Assembly (NCBI GenBank): GCA_021372785.1
Contig: JAJFTT010000027.1
Coordinates: 1-53,516, forward strand
Length of the DNA: 53,516 nt
Direction of reading: 5' to 3'
Source of the DNA: Negativicutes bacterium
Lineage (GTDB): Bacteria; Bacillota; JAAYKD01
A program made the position numbers and the translations under genes. The first letter of the stretch is position 1, and the number at the start of each line of letters is the position of its first letter. The notes under the pieces are model-generated. The model was not told where the DNA came from. It ran no database searches and saw only the letters and a list, made by a program, of their open reading frames with translations. Shown one piece after another: positions 35,321 to 44,162 of the stretch.

Positions 35321-36252
35321 AGAGTTTTTTCGGCTCTGCTCCTGTTTTAGTGGAAAAGGGAAATTCAAAACGGTTTTGGAACAGCCGGTGGAAGCTTTCC
35401 GGCGACAAGATAAATCATGGAGGAGTATCCCTCTAAGGTGTGAAAGCCTGTGGCGTTGCGTTTAGCCGCCCGAATCACGAAATGGATTCCCTCGCAAATC
35501 GCGTTGGTAACGGTTTTTGAAGTAGGCAAGAATTTTGTCCTTATGCCGCCTAAGAGTTTCAGCGGCATCCTTTATGGGCAGCAGGCGGCAGCGGCGCATC
35601 CATGAATACAAGCTGTCAAAGCCGCTTTCGGCTTCCTCCATGGTCTGACTGGCGTAGAAATCATCGAGCCCCACGATTATGCGGTAAGCGCGGCCTGCCT
35701 TTTGGTATCGCCTGGACATTTCGGCGATTTTGAACGCCTGTTTCTTGCTTAACCTCGCCTGGGGAATCAGGAACAGCCTCCGTCCGCGGAAAAGGTCTTT
35801 CTTGTCGGCGACCGCCTTCTGCTCTGCCTTGCGAACCTCATTCAGCGCGTCCATCATCACCTTTTCCGGCTGTTTCTCCGTTCAAACGGTGCGTTGACCC
35901 GGACGCCTCCGCAGTGTGGGCACAGCATTTTTGGTCGGCGGCAATGTACCAGGCACGGATAGAACATCACGTCCCCATGCCGCCACACACGCTCCCTGGT
36001 CTCATAACCGAATCGTTTGGTTTGCGCGCCGCATTTGGGGCAGGCAATGGCCGGCCCCCTTCTGGATCCCAAAAGGAATGTGTAGTGCAAGTTCCTTCTC
36101 GTTAAACTCTGCGCCGATGATATACCACAGTTCTTCCAAGCCGAGCGAACCCGTCATCATTTTCGATAGGTTGTCTATGGATTCCATTCCTTCATCACCC
36201 TGCTCCCATGATATCATATCAACTACTTCGGGAGTAGAGCCGAAATTCCTCT
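35321..36252 (-). mobile_element. ISL3-type insertion sequence, internally deleted, with terminal inverted repeats
   Basis: The left end 35321-35344 and right end 36229-36252 are inverted repeats of 24 bases with 19 matches; the shared core is TTTCGGCTCT followed one base later by CTCC. Between them are only the N- and C-terminal parts of an ISL3-family transposase, so the element is about 930 bases instead of the usual 1.3-1.5 kb. No convincing 8-base target duplication is seen next to these ends, so the exact ends or a later deletion remain open. Confidence 0.7.
35365..36187 (-). pseudogene. Broken ISL3-family transposase
   Basis: Reading leftward from ATG near 36187: MESIDNLSKMMTGSLGLEEL and WYIIGAEFNEKELALHI, a frameshift in the G-run near 36057, then the zinc-ribbon CPKCGAQTKRFGYETRERVW and CPHCGGVRVNAPF. 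The DDE catalytic core is deleted; sequence resumes at MMDALNEVRKAEQK with LFLIPQARLSKKQAFKIAEM and SGFDSLYSWMRRC. A further shift near 35517 leads to TNAICEGIHFVIRAAKRNAT and GFHTLEGYSSMIYLVAGKL. At least two frameshifts plus a central deletion make it inactive. Confidence 0.8.
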
Positions 36253-36465
36253 GAGATTGATTTTATCATTGACGATGGTGAACAGATCATACCGATTGAA
36301 GTAAAAGCAGAAGTGAATCTGATGGCAAAGAGCCTGAGAACTTATAAAGATAAATTTTACCCAGAGCTTTCCGTGCGTATTTCAATGGCGGATTATAAAA
36401 AGCGAGAGTGGCTGGTTAATTTGCCACTCTATGCTGTCTCTGAGGTTAGCAGGCTGCTTGAATAA
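36253..36465 (+). pseudogene. C-terminal remnant of a DUF4143-type AAA+ ATPase
   Basis: The open frame starting exactly at the outer edge of the right inverted repeat reads EIDFIIDDGEQIIPIEVKAE, then NLMAKSLRTYKDKFYPELSV, then EWLVNLPLYAVSEVSRLLE and TAA. The pattern E-D-F-I ... I-P-I-E-V-K-A is the nuclease-like end of DUF4143 ATPases. The ATPase domain is missing and no start codon exists, so the gene was destroyed by the insertion or a related deletion. Confidence 0.65.
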
Positions 36466-36520
36466 GCCGCCTGAATCAGTTTTTTTCTGGATTCGGTTAG
36501 GGAGTAATCCTTCGTTTTGA

Positions 36521-39500
36521 TCAAACGATTAATTGATTCGTCTTCTTAAGATACTTTGCCGGGATCGGACGCTCCAGCTGCCAGGTGATATTCATGGGCC
36601 GACTGCCATAGTGCTGCAGATAATGAGCAAGGCCGAGCAAGGTATAGGGTGCTGTGCCAAACATATCCGTTTTGTATTCGCGAACGAACAACAGCACTTT
36701 ACTGCCGCGCTCGCGGTGATGGAGATAGCGCTGACCGGTGGGGGAACTGTCTGAGGTTGTGCTCTGACTTTGCCAATGAAATAAACTTTCATTGACAGAA
36801 TAGTCGTTGTACATCGTCGAGGGGGAATAATCCTTATCTGATTTGTTCAGTGTTATGAAGAGCAGATCGATCTGTTTTTCCGGCAGCCATTTGACTCCTT
36901 CACGTATCGTTGAGGGCAGCCTGTAATCCATGGCAACCAGCAGCTGATCACGGGTGTAGGAGCAGTGCAGATCCAGGGGGCAGGCAAAACCCAGATGCAA
37001 AGGTTCATCGATGAAATCGATGTGGTCGTAGTTATACTGTAACAGCGTCATTAGTTCCGCAAGCAATACCGGGCTGCCGGCAAGCGAGCTGAGATTCCTG
37101 AATACTTCGTCACTGTTCCAATTGTCCGCGGCCTTTTGCCAAACCGTAATATAGAACATTTGCAGCATGCGCTCTTCCGGCTGTGTCAGTTTAGCAAAAT
37201 CCACCTGATTCAACCGCGGTAAGATATCCAGCAAAAAGGAGATCCACCTGCGCGAATCAATGGTCGCGATACGGCCGAACGCTTTTGTCAAGCGGTCCTC
37301 GATTGCTTCGACAAAGTTTTCTTGGACTCCGGCCAGAACGCAAAGGCGGCTAAAGCTGTATCGTGCGTAGATCGTGCGGCTATCCAAATGGTAGTAGCCT
37401 ATGAAATTTGCCAGATTCAGGGGCAGACCGCTGTCCTCTGCAAAGCTGGTAAGTTTGCTGATCAGCCCGGACTTTGTGCTGAAGGAACTCTTTATATTTT
37501 CCAGAATATAGGCTGCCGCCTTTTTCTCCAATTGGATGTAGCAGCCCTTTGGCGCGGACAGAAAGCCATTTTTCAATTCGTATTGCACACTATGGTTTGA
37601 ATTGGTCAGCAGTGCTGCGAATTTTTCTTCAAAGTTATACTTTTTGTTTGCCTGACCGATGAAATCCAGCACGGTCAGGCATTCCTTCTGTTCGGCTAGA
37701 CGCAAACCGCGGCCGAGCTGCTGCAAAAAGATGGTCAGCGATTCGGTTGGGCGCAAGAACAACACGGTGTTGACTTCCGGGATATCCACTCCTTCGTTGT
37801 AGAGATCAACCACGAAAATGAAACGGATTTCTCCGGATCGCAACCGTTTTCTGGCTGTCTTGCGTTCTTCATCAGCCGACTGACTCACCAGTGAGAGGGA
37901 GGGCAACCCGTTTTTATTGAAGAAATCCGCCATGAATTTGGCGTGCTCCACCGATACACAGAAACCCAAACCTTTCAGGTCATGCAGATCCGTCACGTAC
38001 TTTTCCAGGGATTGCAGGATGTTGTCCGCGCGCCGTTCTGCCACAACGCGATGCAGGGAGTAGAGGTTGCTCAGTTCCGCCTTATCGTAGCCGCCGCGCA
38101 CCCAGCGCAGCTCACTCAGATCGACGGTATCTGTTATGCCAAAATATTGAAATGGGCACAATAGCTTCCGGTCAATGGCTTCCGGCAGACGGATTTCTGC
38201 TGCAATCCGGCCGTTGAAATAGTCCAGAATACTTTTACCGTCCAGGCGTTCCGGTGTTGCGGTCAAGCCCAACAATATTTTCGGTTTGAAGTGACTCAGC
38301 AATTTCTGATAGGTTGGTGCGGCGGCGTGGTGGAACTCATCCACAATGATGAAGTCATAGTAATCCTCAGGCAGGTTTTCGCAGAATGCCTGAGAATTCA
38401 GGGTCTGGATCGAAACAAAGAGGTGATCAATTCCCTCCGGCTGATAGCTGCCGACGAACAATTCGCCGAAATTTTGGTCCTTCAGTACACCCTGAAAGGT
38501 GTCGCGGCTCTGTTTCAAAATTTCTTCCCGATGAGCCACAAAAAGCAGCCGGTTCGCTTGACCGATGTGATCGCGACAGAAGCGGCGATAATCAAACGCG
38601 GAGATTACGGTCTTGCCTGTGCCTGTTGCCGCCACCACGAGATTATGATAATGATGCCTTACCTCACGCTCCGCGCAGAGCTGATCCAGAATCTCTTGCT
38701 GAAAGGGATAGGGATGAATGTCAAAGACGAAAGAGCGGCCGGCATCAAAACCGGGGCGCTGTTCTGCTTTCAACGCCTCTCGCAAGCGTTCGTGTTCGTC
38801 TTGCTTGTATAATTCAAATTCACTGGAATTCCAGTAACTGTCAAAAGTAGCTCTGATCTTCTGAATGGTTTCCGGTAAATCTTTGGCTGTTAGCTTAATG
38901 TTCCACTCAAGGCCACTGGAAATGGCACTGTTGGACAGATTCGAGGAACCTACATAAGCTGTGCTGAAGCCGGTATCGCGGTAAAACGCATAGGTTTTTG
39001 CATGAAGTCGGGTTCTTTTGGTGTCATAGGAGATCTTGATTTCCGTGCGCGGCAGCCCGGCCAGTTCCTCTATGGCTTTCAGATCGGTTGCACCCAGATA
39101 GGAGGTGGTGATGACGCGAAGATCACCACCGTGCTGAGTAAACTCACGCAGTTCCTCCAGAATCAACCGCAGACCACTCCACTTTATGAAAGATACCAAC
39201 AAATCGATCCGATTGGCTGAGAGTATCTCTTTTTTCAGCTCGGAAAACATTTGAGGTTCATGTGCTGCACCGGTAAACAGGCTGCTTTGGGCGATGGAGG
39301 TTAGCGGCCGGTTCATATCACTTGCTGTTTTGCCCAACATCAGACTGGGATCATTCTCTCCCAAGAGGGCAAGAAGCTGCTCTGCGCGTTCATCCACAGA
39401 GAAAACGGCAAAGTTTGCTTCCTTTGTCTCCTGTTCAATCAGGTTGACAATTCGGTTGGAAAGAGCAACCTGCGCCGCCAGATCTCCGCCATTGTCCAAT

Positions 39501-39667
39501 AGATTTTCCAGCCCCCGCTGCACCACATCGGAGAGATATTGTGCCAGTATCCTGGAGGCTTCCGCCTTGTCAATCGGCGCAACAGCCTTACGGGCGTCCT
39601 GAACAACGGCAAGCTCGCTGCCGATCATTGTATTAATGACTTGTTCATATAGGCCGGGCTTCAACAT
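36521..39667 (-). CDS. PLD-nuclease/SF2 helicase protein (DUF3427-type), candidate defence enzyme
   Basis: The 1048-residue protein has an N-terminal helical region (1-140), a phospholipase-D-type nuclease domain with His222, Lys224, Asp231, Gly240, Ser241, Asn243 in LHAKTYAFYRD and AYVGSSNLS, then a superfamily 2 helicase: motif I ATGTGKT (Lys352), motif II DEFHH (443-447), motif III GLTATPERLDG, motif VI QQLGRGLRLAE. The C-terminal 350 residues resemble the DUF3427 group. Such proteins are stand-alone, DNA-translocating nuclease candidates related to type I/III restriction helicases. Only one HKD motif is visible, so the nuclease probably works as a dimer. GAGGTG precedes the ATG. It sits beside IS remnants, which fits horizontal gain. 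Confidence 0.88.
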   Translation of the reverse strand: MLKPGLYEQVINTMIGSELAVVQDARKAVAPIDKAEASRILAQYLSDVVQRGLENLLDNGGDLAAQVALSNRIVNLIEQETKEANFAVFSVDERAEQLLALLGENDPSLMLGKTASDMNRPLTSIAQSSLFTGAAHEPQMFSELKKEILSANRIDLLVSFIKWSGLRLILEELREFTQHGGDLRVITTSYLGATDLKAIEELAGLPRTEIKISYDTKRTRLHAKTYAFYRDTGFSTAYVGSSNLSNSAISSGLEWNIKLTAKDLPETIQKIRATFDSYWNSSEFELYKQDEHERLREALKAEQRPGFDAGRSFVFDIHPYPFQQEILDQLCAEREVRHHYHNLVVAATGTGKTVISAFDYRRFCRDHIGQANRLLFVAHREEILKQSRDTFQGVLKDQNFGELFVGSYQPEGIDHLFVSIQTLNSQAFCENLPEDYYDFIIVDEFHHAAAPTYQKLLSHFKPKILLGLTATPERLDGKSILDYFNGRIAAEIRLPEAIDRKLLCPFQYFGITDTVDLSELRWVRGGYDKAELSNLYSLHRVVAERRADNILQSLEKYVTDLHDLKGLGFCVSVEHAKFMADFFNKNGLPSLSLVSQSADEERKTARKRLRSGEIRFIFVVDLYNEGVDIPEVNTVLFLRPTESLTIFLQQLGRGLRLAEQKECLTVLDFIGQANKKYNFEEKFAALLTNSNHSVQYELKNGFLSAPKGCYIQLEKKAAAYILENIKSSFSTKSGLISKLTSFAEDSGLPLNLANFIGYYHLDSRTIYARYSFSRLCVLAGVQENFVEAIEDRLTKAFGRIATIDSRRWISFLLDILPRLNQVDFAKLTQPEERMLQMFYITVWQKAADNWNSDEVFRNLSSLAGSPVLLAELMTLLQYNYDHIDFIDEPLHLGFACPLDLHCSYTRDQLLVAMDYRLPSTIREGVKWLPEKQIDLLFITLNKSDKDYSPSTMYNDYSVNESLFHWQSQSTTSDSSPTGQRYLHHRERGSKVLLFVREYKTDMFGTAPYTLLGLAHYLQHYGSRPMNITWQLERPIPAKYLKKTNQLIV

Positions 39668-39976
39668 TCTTGTTCACCTCAAATAAAACATCTTTCATCG
39701 GATGATTGCTGTTGTTCTGCCAATGATGACAGCCTGAATTTCAGAACGATTCAATTTCGTTTCGGTTCTTACAGAGATCGCCGCAAACAGGATCAGAGCG
39801 CTGCCATACCGGCGGAGCGGTTCAGGCTGCCTGTATTGAAAATATGGGTAATTGTCCCAGGGCAAACTCTTTGCAGCAGCGATAATTGGAGTATGCAGAA
39901 GCCACAGCCGGAAAGCCAGGCAAAGCAATGAGGAAAAGCAATCGACTTTCTCGAGAAATCTGTAAATCCGCACTGA

Positions 39977-40195
39977 AATGAGAAAAAACCAATTATTCGC
40001 CGCGAATTTGCCGGCGATTCTCTGAATATTCAGCGCGTTATTTTCGCTGCGGCGTCTGCCAAAGCGTTTTGTATGGATGTTGCGCGCAAAAGCTTCAAAA
40101 AGAATGACCGCTGGATCTGTCAAATCAGCTGCTCAAATGCTGATCTGACTTTGTTTGTCGATGCGGAAATGAACGCGGGAAACCAGACAATTTAA
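39977..40195 (+). pseudogene. Unrecognised decayed reading frame
   Basis: An open frame of 72 codons reads KKPIIRREFAGDSLNIQRV, then AFCMDVARKSFKKND and ends LFVDAEMNAGNQTI with TAA. The same frame upstream of a TGA at 39974-39976 continues as KAIDFLEKSVNPH, suggesting a longer gene with stops. No start or ribosome binding site is apparent and I do not recognise the family. The opposite strand has an open frame of about 140 codons with no family features. The rest of the 530-base gap 39668-40197 shows nothing. Confidence 0.3.
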
Positions 40196-40197
40196 CC

Positions 40198-40992
40198 TTA
40201 ACCCAAGGCGACATCTAAAACCATCATGATCAGAAAACCGAGCATCACCCCTAAGGTGCCGATATTGGAATGTTCTCCCAGATGAGCCTCCGGGATCAGT
40301 TCCTCCACAACCACATACATCATGGCACCCGCCGCAAACGATAAAAGCCAGGGCATATACGGTATAATTACGCCGGCGAGCAGCACCGTCAAAACACCAA
40401 AAACAGGTTCCACAATCCCGGACATACTGCCCAGGAAAAAGGCTCTTTGCGGACTGACGCCTTCCTGACGAAGCGGCAGCGAGATAGCGGCTCCCTCCGG
40501 AAAATTTTGTATGCCAATGCCGAGCGCCAAAGCCAGTGCGGAAGCATAAACCGCCGATTCACCGCCATGTTGGGCAGCCAAAGCGAAGGAAAGGCCCACC
40601 GCCATTCCTTCGGGGATATTATGCAGCGTGACCGCCATGACCAGCAAAGAGGTTCGTTTCATCGAGGAAGACAAACCTTCTCTTGTGTTTTTCTGCGGAT
40701 GCAAATGCGGAATCAGTTGATCCAGCAGGTATAAAAAAGCGATCCCCAAAATAAATCCCCCGGCTGCCGGCAGCCAGCCAATCTGCCCGTTTGCCTGGGC
40801 CTCTTCAATAGCGGGGATTAAGAGGCTCCAGACGGATGCCGCAATCATGACACCGGCGGCAAAACCAAGAAATATTTTTTGGATACCGCCGCTCATGGAT
40901 TTGCGGAATAAAAAAACCATGGCAGCGCCGAGGGTAGTCATGAGAAACGTAAAACCGGTTCCGGCGCCGGCCCATAATAATGCCTTTATCAC
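40198..40992 (-). CDS. ZIP-family metal transporter (ZupT/GufA-like)
   Basis: Membrane transporter for Zn2+ or other divalent metals into the cytoplasm. The 264-residue protein has about eight hydrophobic segments and the two ZIP metal-site motifs HNIPEGMAVGLSFAL (segment 4) and QNFPEGAAISLPL (segment 5), with His/Asn and Glu ligands; a His-containing loop (IPHLHPQKNTRE) precedes them. The start is GTG (40990-40992) with GAGGTG 5 bases upstream. Operon partners are not seen. The following metal-cofactor operon runs in the opposite direction. Confidence 0.9.
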   Translation of the reverse strand: MIKALLWAGAGTGFTFLMTTLGAAMVFLFRKSMSGGIQKIFLGFAAGVMIAASVWSLLIPAIEEAQANGQIGWLPAAGGFILGIAFLYLLDQLIPHLHPQKNTREGLSSSMKRTSLLVMAVTLHNIPEGMAVGLSFALAAQHGGESAVYASALALALGIGIQNFPEGAAISLPLRQEGVSPQRAFFLGSMSGIVEPVFGVLTVLLAGVIIPYMPWLLSFAAGAMMYVVVEELIPEAHLGEHSNIGTLGVMLGFLIMMVLDVALG

Positions 40993-41332
40993 ATTTTCAC
41001 CTCGTTCAAATCTTTTTCATTTTCTTCGTTGATCTATTCCGCATCTTAGGATCGAACCCCTTTTTGCTCTATTGAAACCGCTTAGTTTCAGCTTCTTCTC
41101 TAAAAGCATGTGAGAACCTTAGGGGATTAAAAATATGGCTGATTTGATCATAATCTGGGTGGAACTGTTTTGTCTGTATAAGATCGTTGATTGTAAGCTT
41201 AAAACAGCGGAGTGCCTTTGTTCAGCCATGCCTGGTTTGACTAATTGGAGGATCTTTTGATGAATCCTTGATTGAGCTGCCGGCGTATTTTCAGTAATAT
41301 TGCCAGAACGAAGTGAAAAAATCGTTAGCTCT

Positions 41333-41380
41333 ACCTGCCGTTTGAACGTCCCTGCTGCGTTCAAACGGCAGGTTATTTTT
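41333..41380 (+). terminator. Strong orphan intrinsic terminator
   Basis: ACCTGCCGTTTGAACG (41333-41348) is perfectly complementary to 41358-41373, with a 9-base loop, and TATTTTTTG follows. It reads rightward, but no recognised rightward gene lies upstream in 41000-41332; a 42-codon frame (41134-41262, starting MADLIIIWVELF) is the only candidate. The rest of the 489-base gap between the ZIP gene and DUF5320 holds the promoter listed next. Confidence 0.75.
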
Positions 41381-41407
41381 TGTTAGAAAAAATGCTGAAA
41401 ATAATTA

Positions 41408-41460
41408 TTGACATATGTCATAAACCATGTATAATAAGAATTGAAAGCGGCATATGTCAA
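41408..41460 (+). promoter_or_regulatory. Promoter with palindromic operators for the metal-cofactor operon
   Basis: TTGACA (41408-41413), 16-base spacer, TATAAT (41430-41435). The perfect palindrome TGACATATGTCA (41409-41420) overlaps the -35, and a related GGCATATGTCA (41449-41459) lies about 40 bases downstream. Two copies around the start point are what a repressor site pair would look like. The regulator is not encoded nearby. Confidence 0.65.
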
Positions 41461-41481
41461 AAACAAAAGGAGGTGAATGAC

Positions 41482-41757
41482 ATGCCAAGGAGAGATGGGA
41501 CCGGCCCAGTGGGTGCGGGAGCAATGACCGGAAGAGGGTTAGGTACATGCGGAGCTCATGCAGTAAAGTATGGTGCTGGCTTGGGATTAGCCTTAGGCTT
41601 AGGTTATGCTTGCAGGCGTGGTTTTGGATGTGGCTTTGGAAGAAATGCTTTTTTCAATCCGAGCTCTGCTAAAACACCAAAAGCGCTACTCCAGGAACAA
41701 AAAGAGGCATTGCAAAGACGGCTTGAAGTGATTAATCAGCAATTAGAAAATTCATGA
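41482..41757 (+). CDS. DUF5320 small Gly/Cys protein
   Basis: The 91-residue protein starts MPRRDGTGPVGAGAMTGRGL, has a Gly-rich middle with scattered Cys (GYACRRGFGCGFGRNAF), and ends in a coiled-coil-like stretch KALLQEQKEALQRRLEVINQ. This is the DUF5320 family, very often encoded next to NifX/NifB-domain proteins and Mrp-type ATPases, but of unknown function. ATG at 41482 follows AGGAGGTG. First gene of the operon. Confidence 0.85.
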   Translation: MPRRDGTGPVGAGAMTGRGLGTCGAHAVKYGAGLGLALGLGYACRRGFGCGFGRNAFFNPSSAKTPKALLQEQKEALQRRLEVINQQLENS

Positions 41758-41764
41758 GAAATGG

Positions 41765-41798
41765 CAGAAGTAACCAGACTTAGTTCTGGTTACTTCTG
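41765..41798 (+). terminator. Long hairpin between the DUF5320 and NifX genes
   Basis: CAGAAGTAACCAGA (41765-41778) is perfectly complementary to 41785-41798, loop of 6 bases. No T-run follows, so it is more likely a partial terminator, a processing site or a 3' stabiliser that lets the first gene be expressed at another level. The next 160 bases show nothing further. Confidence 0.5.
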
Positions 41799-41958
41799 TA
41801 CCTGTAAATGAATGAGATTTCGTTCTCTCCATTTTTCAAGAGGAAGACAAAGCGAGATTTCCATCATGACTGCGAAGTATGAGATATAGATGGTGCAGAA
41901 TTTATGAAAAGTTTCGCAATCAACAACCGCAAAAAAAAAATTAGAATGGAGGATTACA

Positions 41959-42324
41959 TTGAAAATAGCAATACCAGTAGAGAGTAAAGGAATAGAATCG
42001 GATGTGTGCCCGTCCTATGGGCGTGCGCCATTTTTCCTCTTCTATAATACGCTCACCAAAGAAAGTTATTATTTAGATAACAGTGCCGTCGCCAGCCAAG
42101 GTGGAGCGGGGATCAGAGCGGCTCAGGTACTGGCAGATCATGGTGTTAAGGCACTGCTAACACCGCGTTGCGGCGAAAATGCAAAAGAGGTTCTGCAAAA
42201 AGCGGAGATTTTTGTCTATAAAACAATCCCCGGAACAGCGAAACAAAATATAGATGCCTACTTAGCCGGGCAACTCATCTCACTCAGTGATTTTCATCCA
42301 AGCCTTCATGGTCATGAAAAATAA
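41959..42324 (+). CDS. NifX/NifB-domain (dinitrogenase iron-molybdenum cofactor-like) protein
   Basis: The 121-residue single-domain protein, MKIAIPVESKGIESDVCPSY then GRAPFFLFY, VASQGGAGIRAAQVLADHGV, carries the Nitro_FeMo-Co fold used by NifX, NifY and NafY to bind metal clusters. Such stand-alone proteins occur in many anaerobes without nitrogenase and their ligands are mostly unknown. It starts with TTG (41959) behind GGAGG. Its last codons overlap the start of the next gene. Confidence 0.85.
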   Translation: MKIAIPVESKGIESDVCPSYGRAPFFLFYNTLTKESYYLDNSAVASQGGAGIRAAQVLADHGVKALLTPRCGENAKEVLQKAEIFVYKTIPGTAKQNIDAYLAGQLISLSDFHPSLHGHEK

Positions 42325-43195
42325 GAGCACCAAAATTGCCGTGCTGAGTGGTAAAGGGGGTACAGGCAAGACACTGATTGCCGTTAATTTGGCTGCAGCA
42401 GCGGGGAAATCTGTCTATATTGACTGTGATGTAGAAGAACCAAATGGCTATCTGTTTTTCAAACCTGAAGCTGTTGATGAAGAAGACATCACGGTGAAAA
42501 TACCTGTTATCGCTACAGCGCTATGCAAGGGTTGCCGCCAATGTGTAGATTTTTGCAAATTCAACGCGCTTGCTTTTATCAAGAATAAGCCGTATGTCTT
42601 TGAAGAAGTCTGTCACTCCTGCGGAGGTTGTCTGCTGCTCTGCCCGGAAAAAGCAATTACTGAGAAAGAAAAGAAGATTGGAAAAATCGAAAAAGGCGTA
42701 TCCGGTCGGGTTACGGTAAATACCGGAGTGATGAACACCGGTGAGACTTCCGGTATTCCGATCATAAAAAAACTTTTGCATGAAAATAACAGCCATAACG
42801 AAGTTCCTGTCTGGATCGATTGCCCTCCGGGTAGTGCCTGCCTTGTTATGGAATGTATTAAGGATGCGGATTATTGCATATTGGTAGCTGAACCAACTTT
42901 GTTTGGCGTGCAAAACCTCAATATGGTCTATGATTTGGTCAGGTTATTCGGTAAACCATATGGAGTGGTGCTCAACAAATGCTTGAATGGTGAGAATCCT
43001 GCGGAAAAGTTCTGTACGGAAAGAAGTATTCCAATTTTAGGACGGATACCGTTTGATCATGAGCTTGGAATGTTGAATTCAGATGCCAAAATAGTTGCAA
43101 GAGAAAACGAGAGATTTCGGATATTATTCTCTACCCTGCTTGAAAGCGTGATGAAGGAGGTGCGACATGAAACAATTGTTGATTCTCAGCGGTAA
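42314..43195 (+). CDS. MinD-like P-loop ATPase with inserted two-cluster ferredoxin domain
   Basis: The protein (293 residues from the ATG at 42314; ATG at 42308 is equally possible) has the deviant Walker A motif LSGKGGTGKT (Lys14 and Lys19) and a ferredoxin insertion with two Cys sets, CKGCRQCVDFC and CHSCGGCLLLCP, from about residue 77 to 125. The invariant DCPPG motif and NKC segment complete the MinD/Mrp/NifH fold. The layout matches the MinD-ferredoxin ATPases seen with DUF5320 and NifX genes. It probably binds or transfers clusters in an ATP-dependent way. No ribosome binding site is evident, so coupling with the overlapping nifX-like gene is likely. Confidence 0.85.
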   Translation: MKNKSTKIAVLSGKGGTGKTLIAVNLAAAAGKSVYIDCDVEEPNGYLFFKPEAVDEEDITVKIPVIATALCKGCRQCVDFCKFNALAFIKNKPYVFEEVCHSCGGCLLLCPEKAITEKEKKIGKIEKGVSGRVTVNTGVMNTGETSGIPIIKKLLHENNSHNEVPVWIDCPPGSACLVMECIKDADYCILVAEPTLFGVQNLNMVYDLVRLFGKPYGVVLNKCLNGENPAEKFCTERSIPILGRIPFDHELGMLNSDAKIVARENERFRILFSTLLESVMKEVRHETIVDSQR

Positions 43196-44054
43196 AGGCG
43201 GCACCGGCAAGACAACAATAGCCAGTGCTTGCATCAAAATTTCTAACGCTGCAGCTTTTGCCGATTGTGATGTTGATGCACCTAACCTTCATTTAGTCAT
43301 GATGTTGACCTGCGAGCCAAAGCATACAGATTATTATGGCATGCCAAAAGCCGAGATAGACATCAAAAAGTGTACTGCTTGCGGAAAATGTACAGAGTTT
43401 TGCCGGTTCCAGGCAATTTCCCCACTTGGAGGCTATAAAGTAGATCCATTTGCCTGTGAAGGGTGTGGTGTTTGTGTAGCGATTTGCCCGGTGGGAGCTG
43501 TTTTACTAAAACCCACGATAGCGGGGAAGATGATGTTATATACGGATAACGGTAAAGTTTTCTCGACAGCACAATTAAAAATGGGCAGCGGTAGCTCGGG
43601 AATGCTTGTTACCAAGGTGAAAAATCAAATGAAATCAGCTTCAGGGCCAGCTACCGAGTTAGCTATCATCGATGGTTCGCCGGGAATTGGCTGTCCGGTC
43701 ATTGCCTCTCTCAGTGGTATTGATATGGTCTTGATTGTGGCGGAACCAACAATATCCGGGATCAGCGACATGGAACGCATTATAAAAACTGCCGGGATAT
43801 TCCAGACTAAGATCGGGGTATGTGTCAATAAATATGATACCAATCTCGCGAATACGGAAAGGATCGAAGAATTCTGCCGGGTGAAAGGCCTTTTGTTTAC
43901 AGGAAAGATCCCGTTCGATCCTGAAGCGGTTAAGGCAATTAACCAGGGGATGACTATCGTTGACGTTGTTTGCCCGTCTGGGACTGCTGTAAAAGAAGTT
44001 TTCAGCAACAGCTTACAATTGCTTTACAAGGAAGACAATAAGCCAAGAGCATGA
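43167..44054 (+). CDS. Second MinD-like P-loop ATPase with ferredoxin domain
   Basis: A paralogue of the preceding gene, 295 residues: LSGKGGTGKTTIA (N-terminal), DCDVDAPNLH, ferredoxin clusters CTACGKCTEFC and CEGCGVCVAICP, then DGSPGIGCPV and NKYDTN. AGGAGGTG before the ATG lies inside the end of the previous gene, which overlaps by 29 bases. Two such ATPases in tandem suggest a heterodimer, as in related MinD pairs. A role in metallocofactor or Fe-S transfer is inference. Confidence 0.86.
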   Translation: MKQLLILSGKGGTGKTTIASACIKISNAAAFADCDVDAPNLHLVMMLTCEPKHTDYYGMPKAEIDIKKCTACGKCTEFCRFQAISPLGGYKVDPFACEGCGVCVAICPVGAVLLKPTIAGKMMLYTDNGKVFSTAQLKMGSGSSGMLVTKVKNQMKSASGPATELAIIDGSPGIGCPVIASLSGIDMVLIVAEPTISGISDMERIIKTAGIFQTKIGVCVNKYDTNLANTERIEEFCRVKGLLFTGKIPFDPEAVKAINQGMTIVDVVCPSGTAVKEVFSNSLQLLYKEDNKPRA

Positions 44055-44162
44055 ATGCAAAGGGATGGAACCTACAAAAGACTGAGTATTGTTATGGGCA
44101 TACAGGTTGATATTGTTGTATAGAAAAGCAGAGAACGAATTTTAAGTAAGGAGATATTGGCA

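Noticed and set aside
39695-40123. Leftward open frame of about 140 codons
   Set aside because: No family features and no ribosome binding site; it is antisense to a more coding-like rightward frame.
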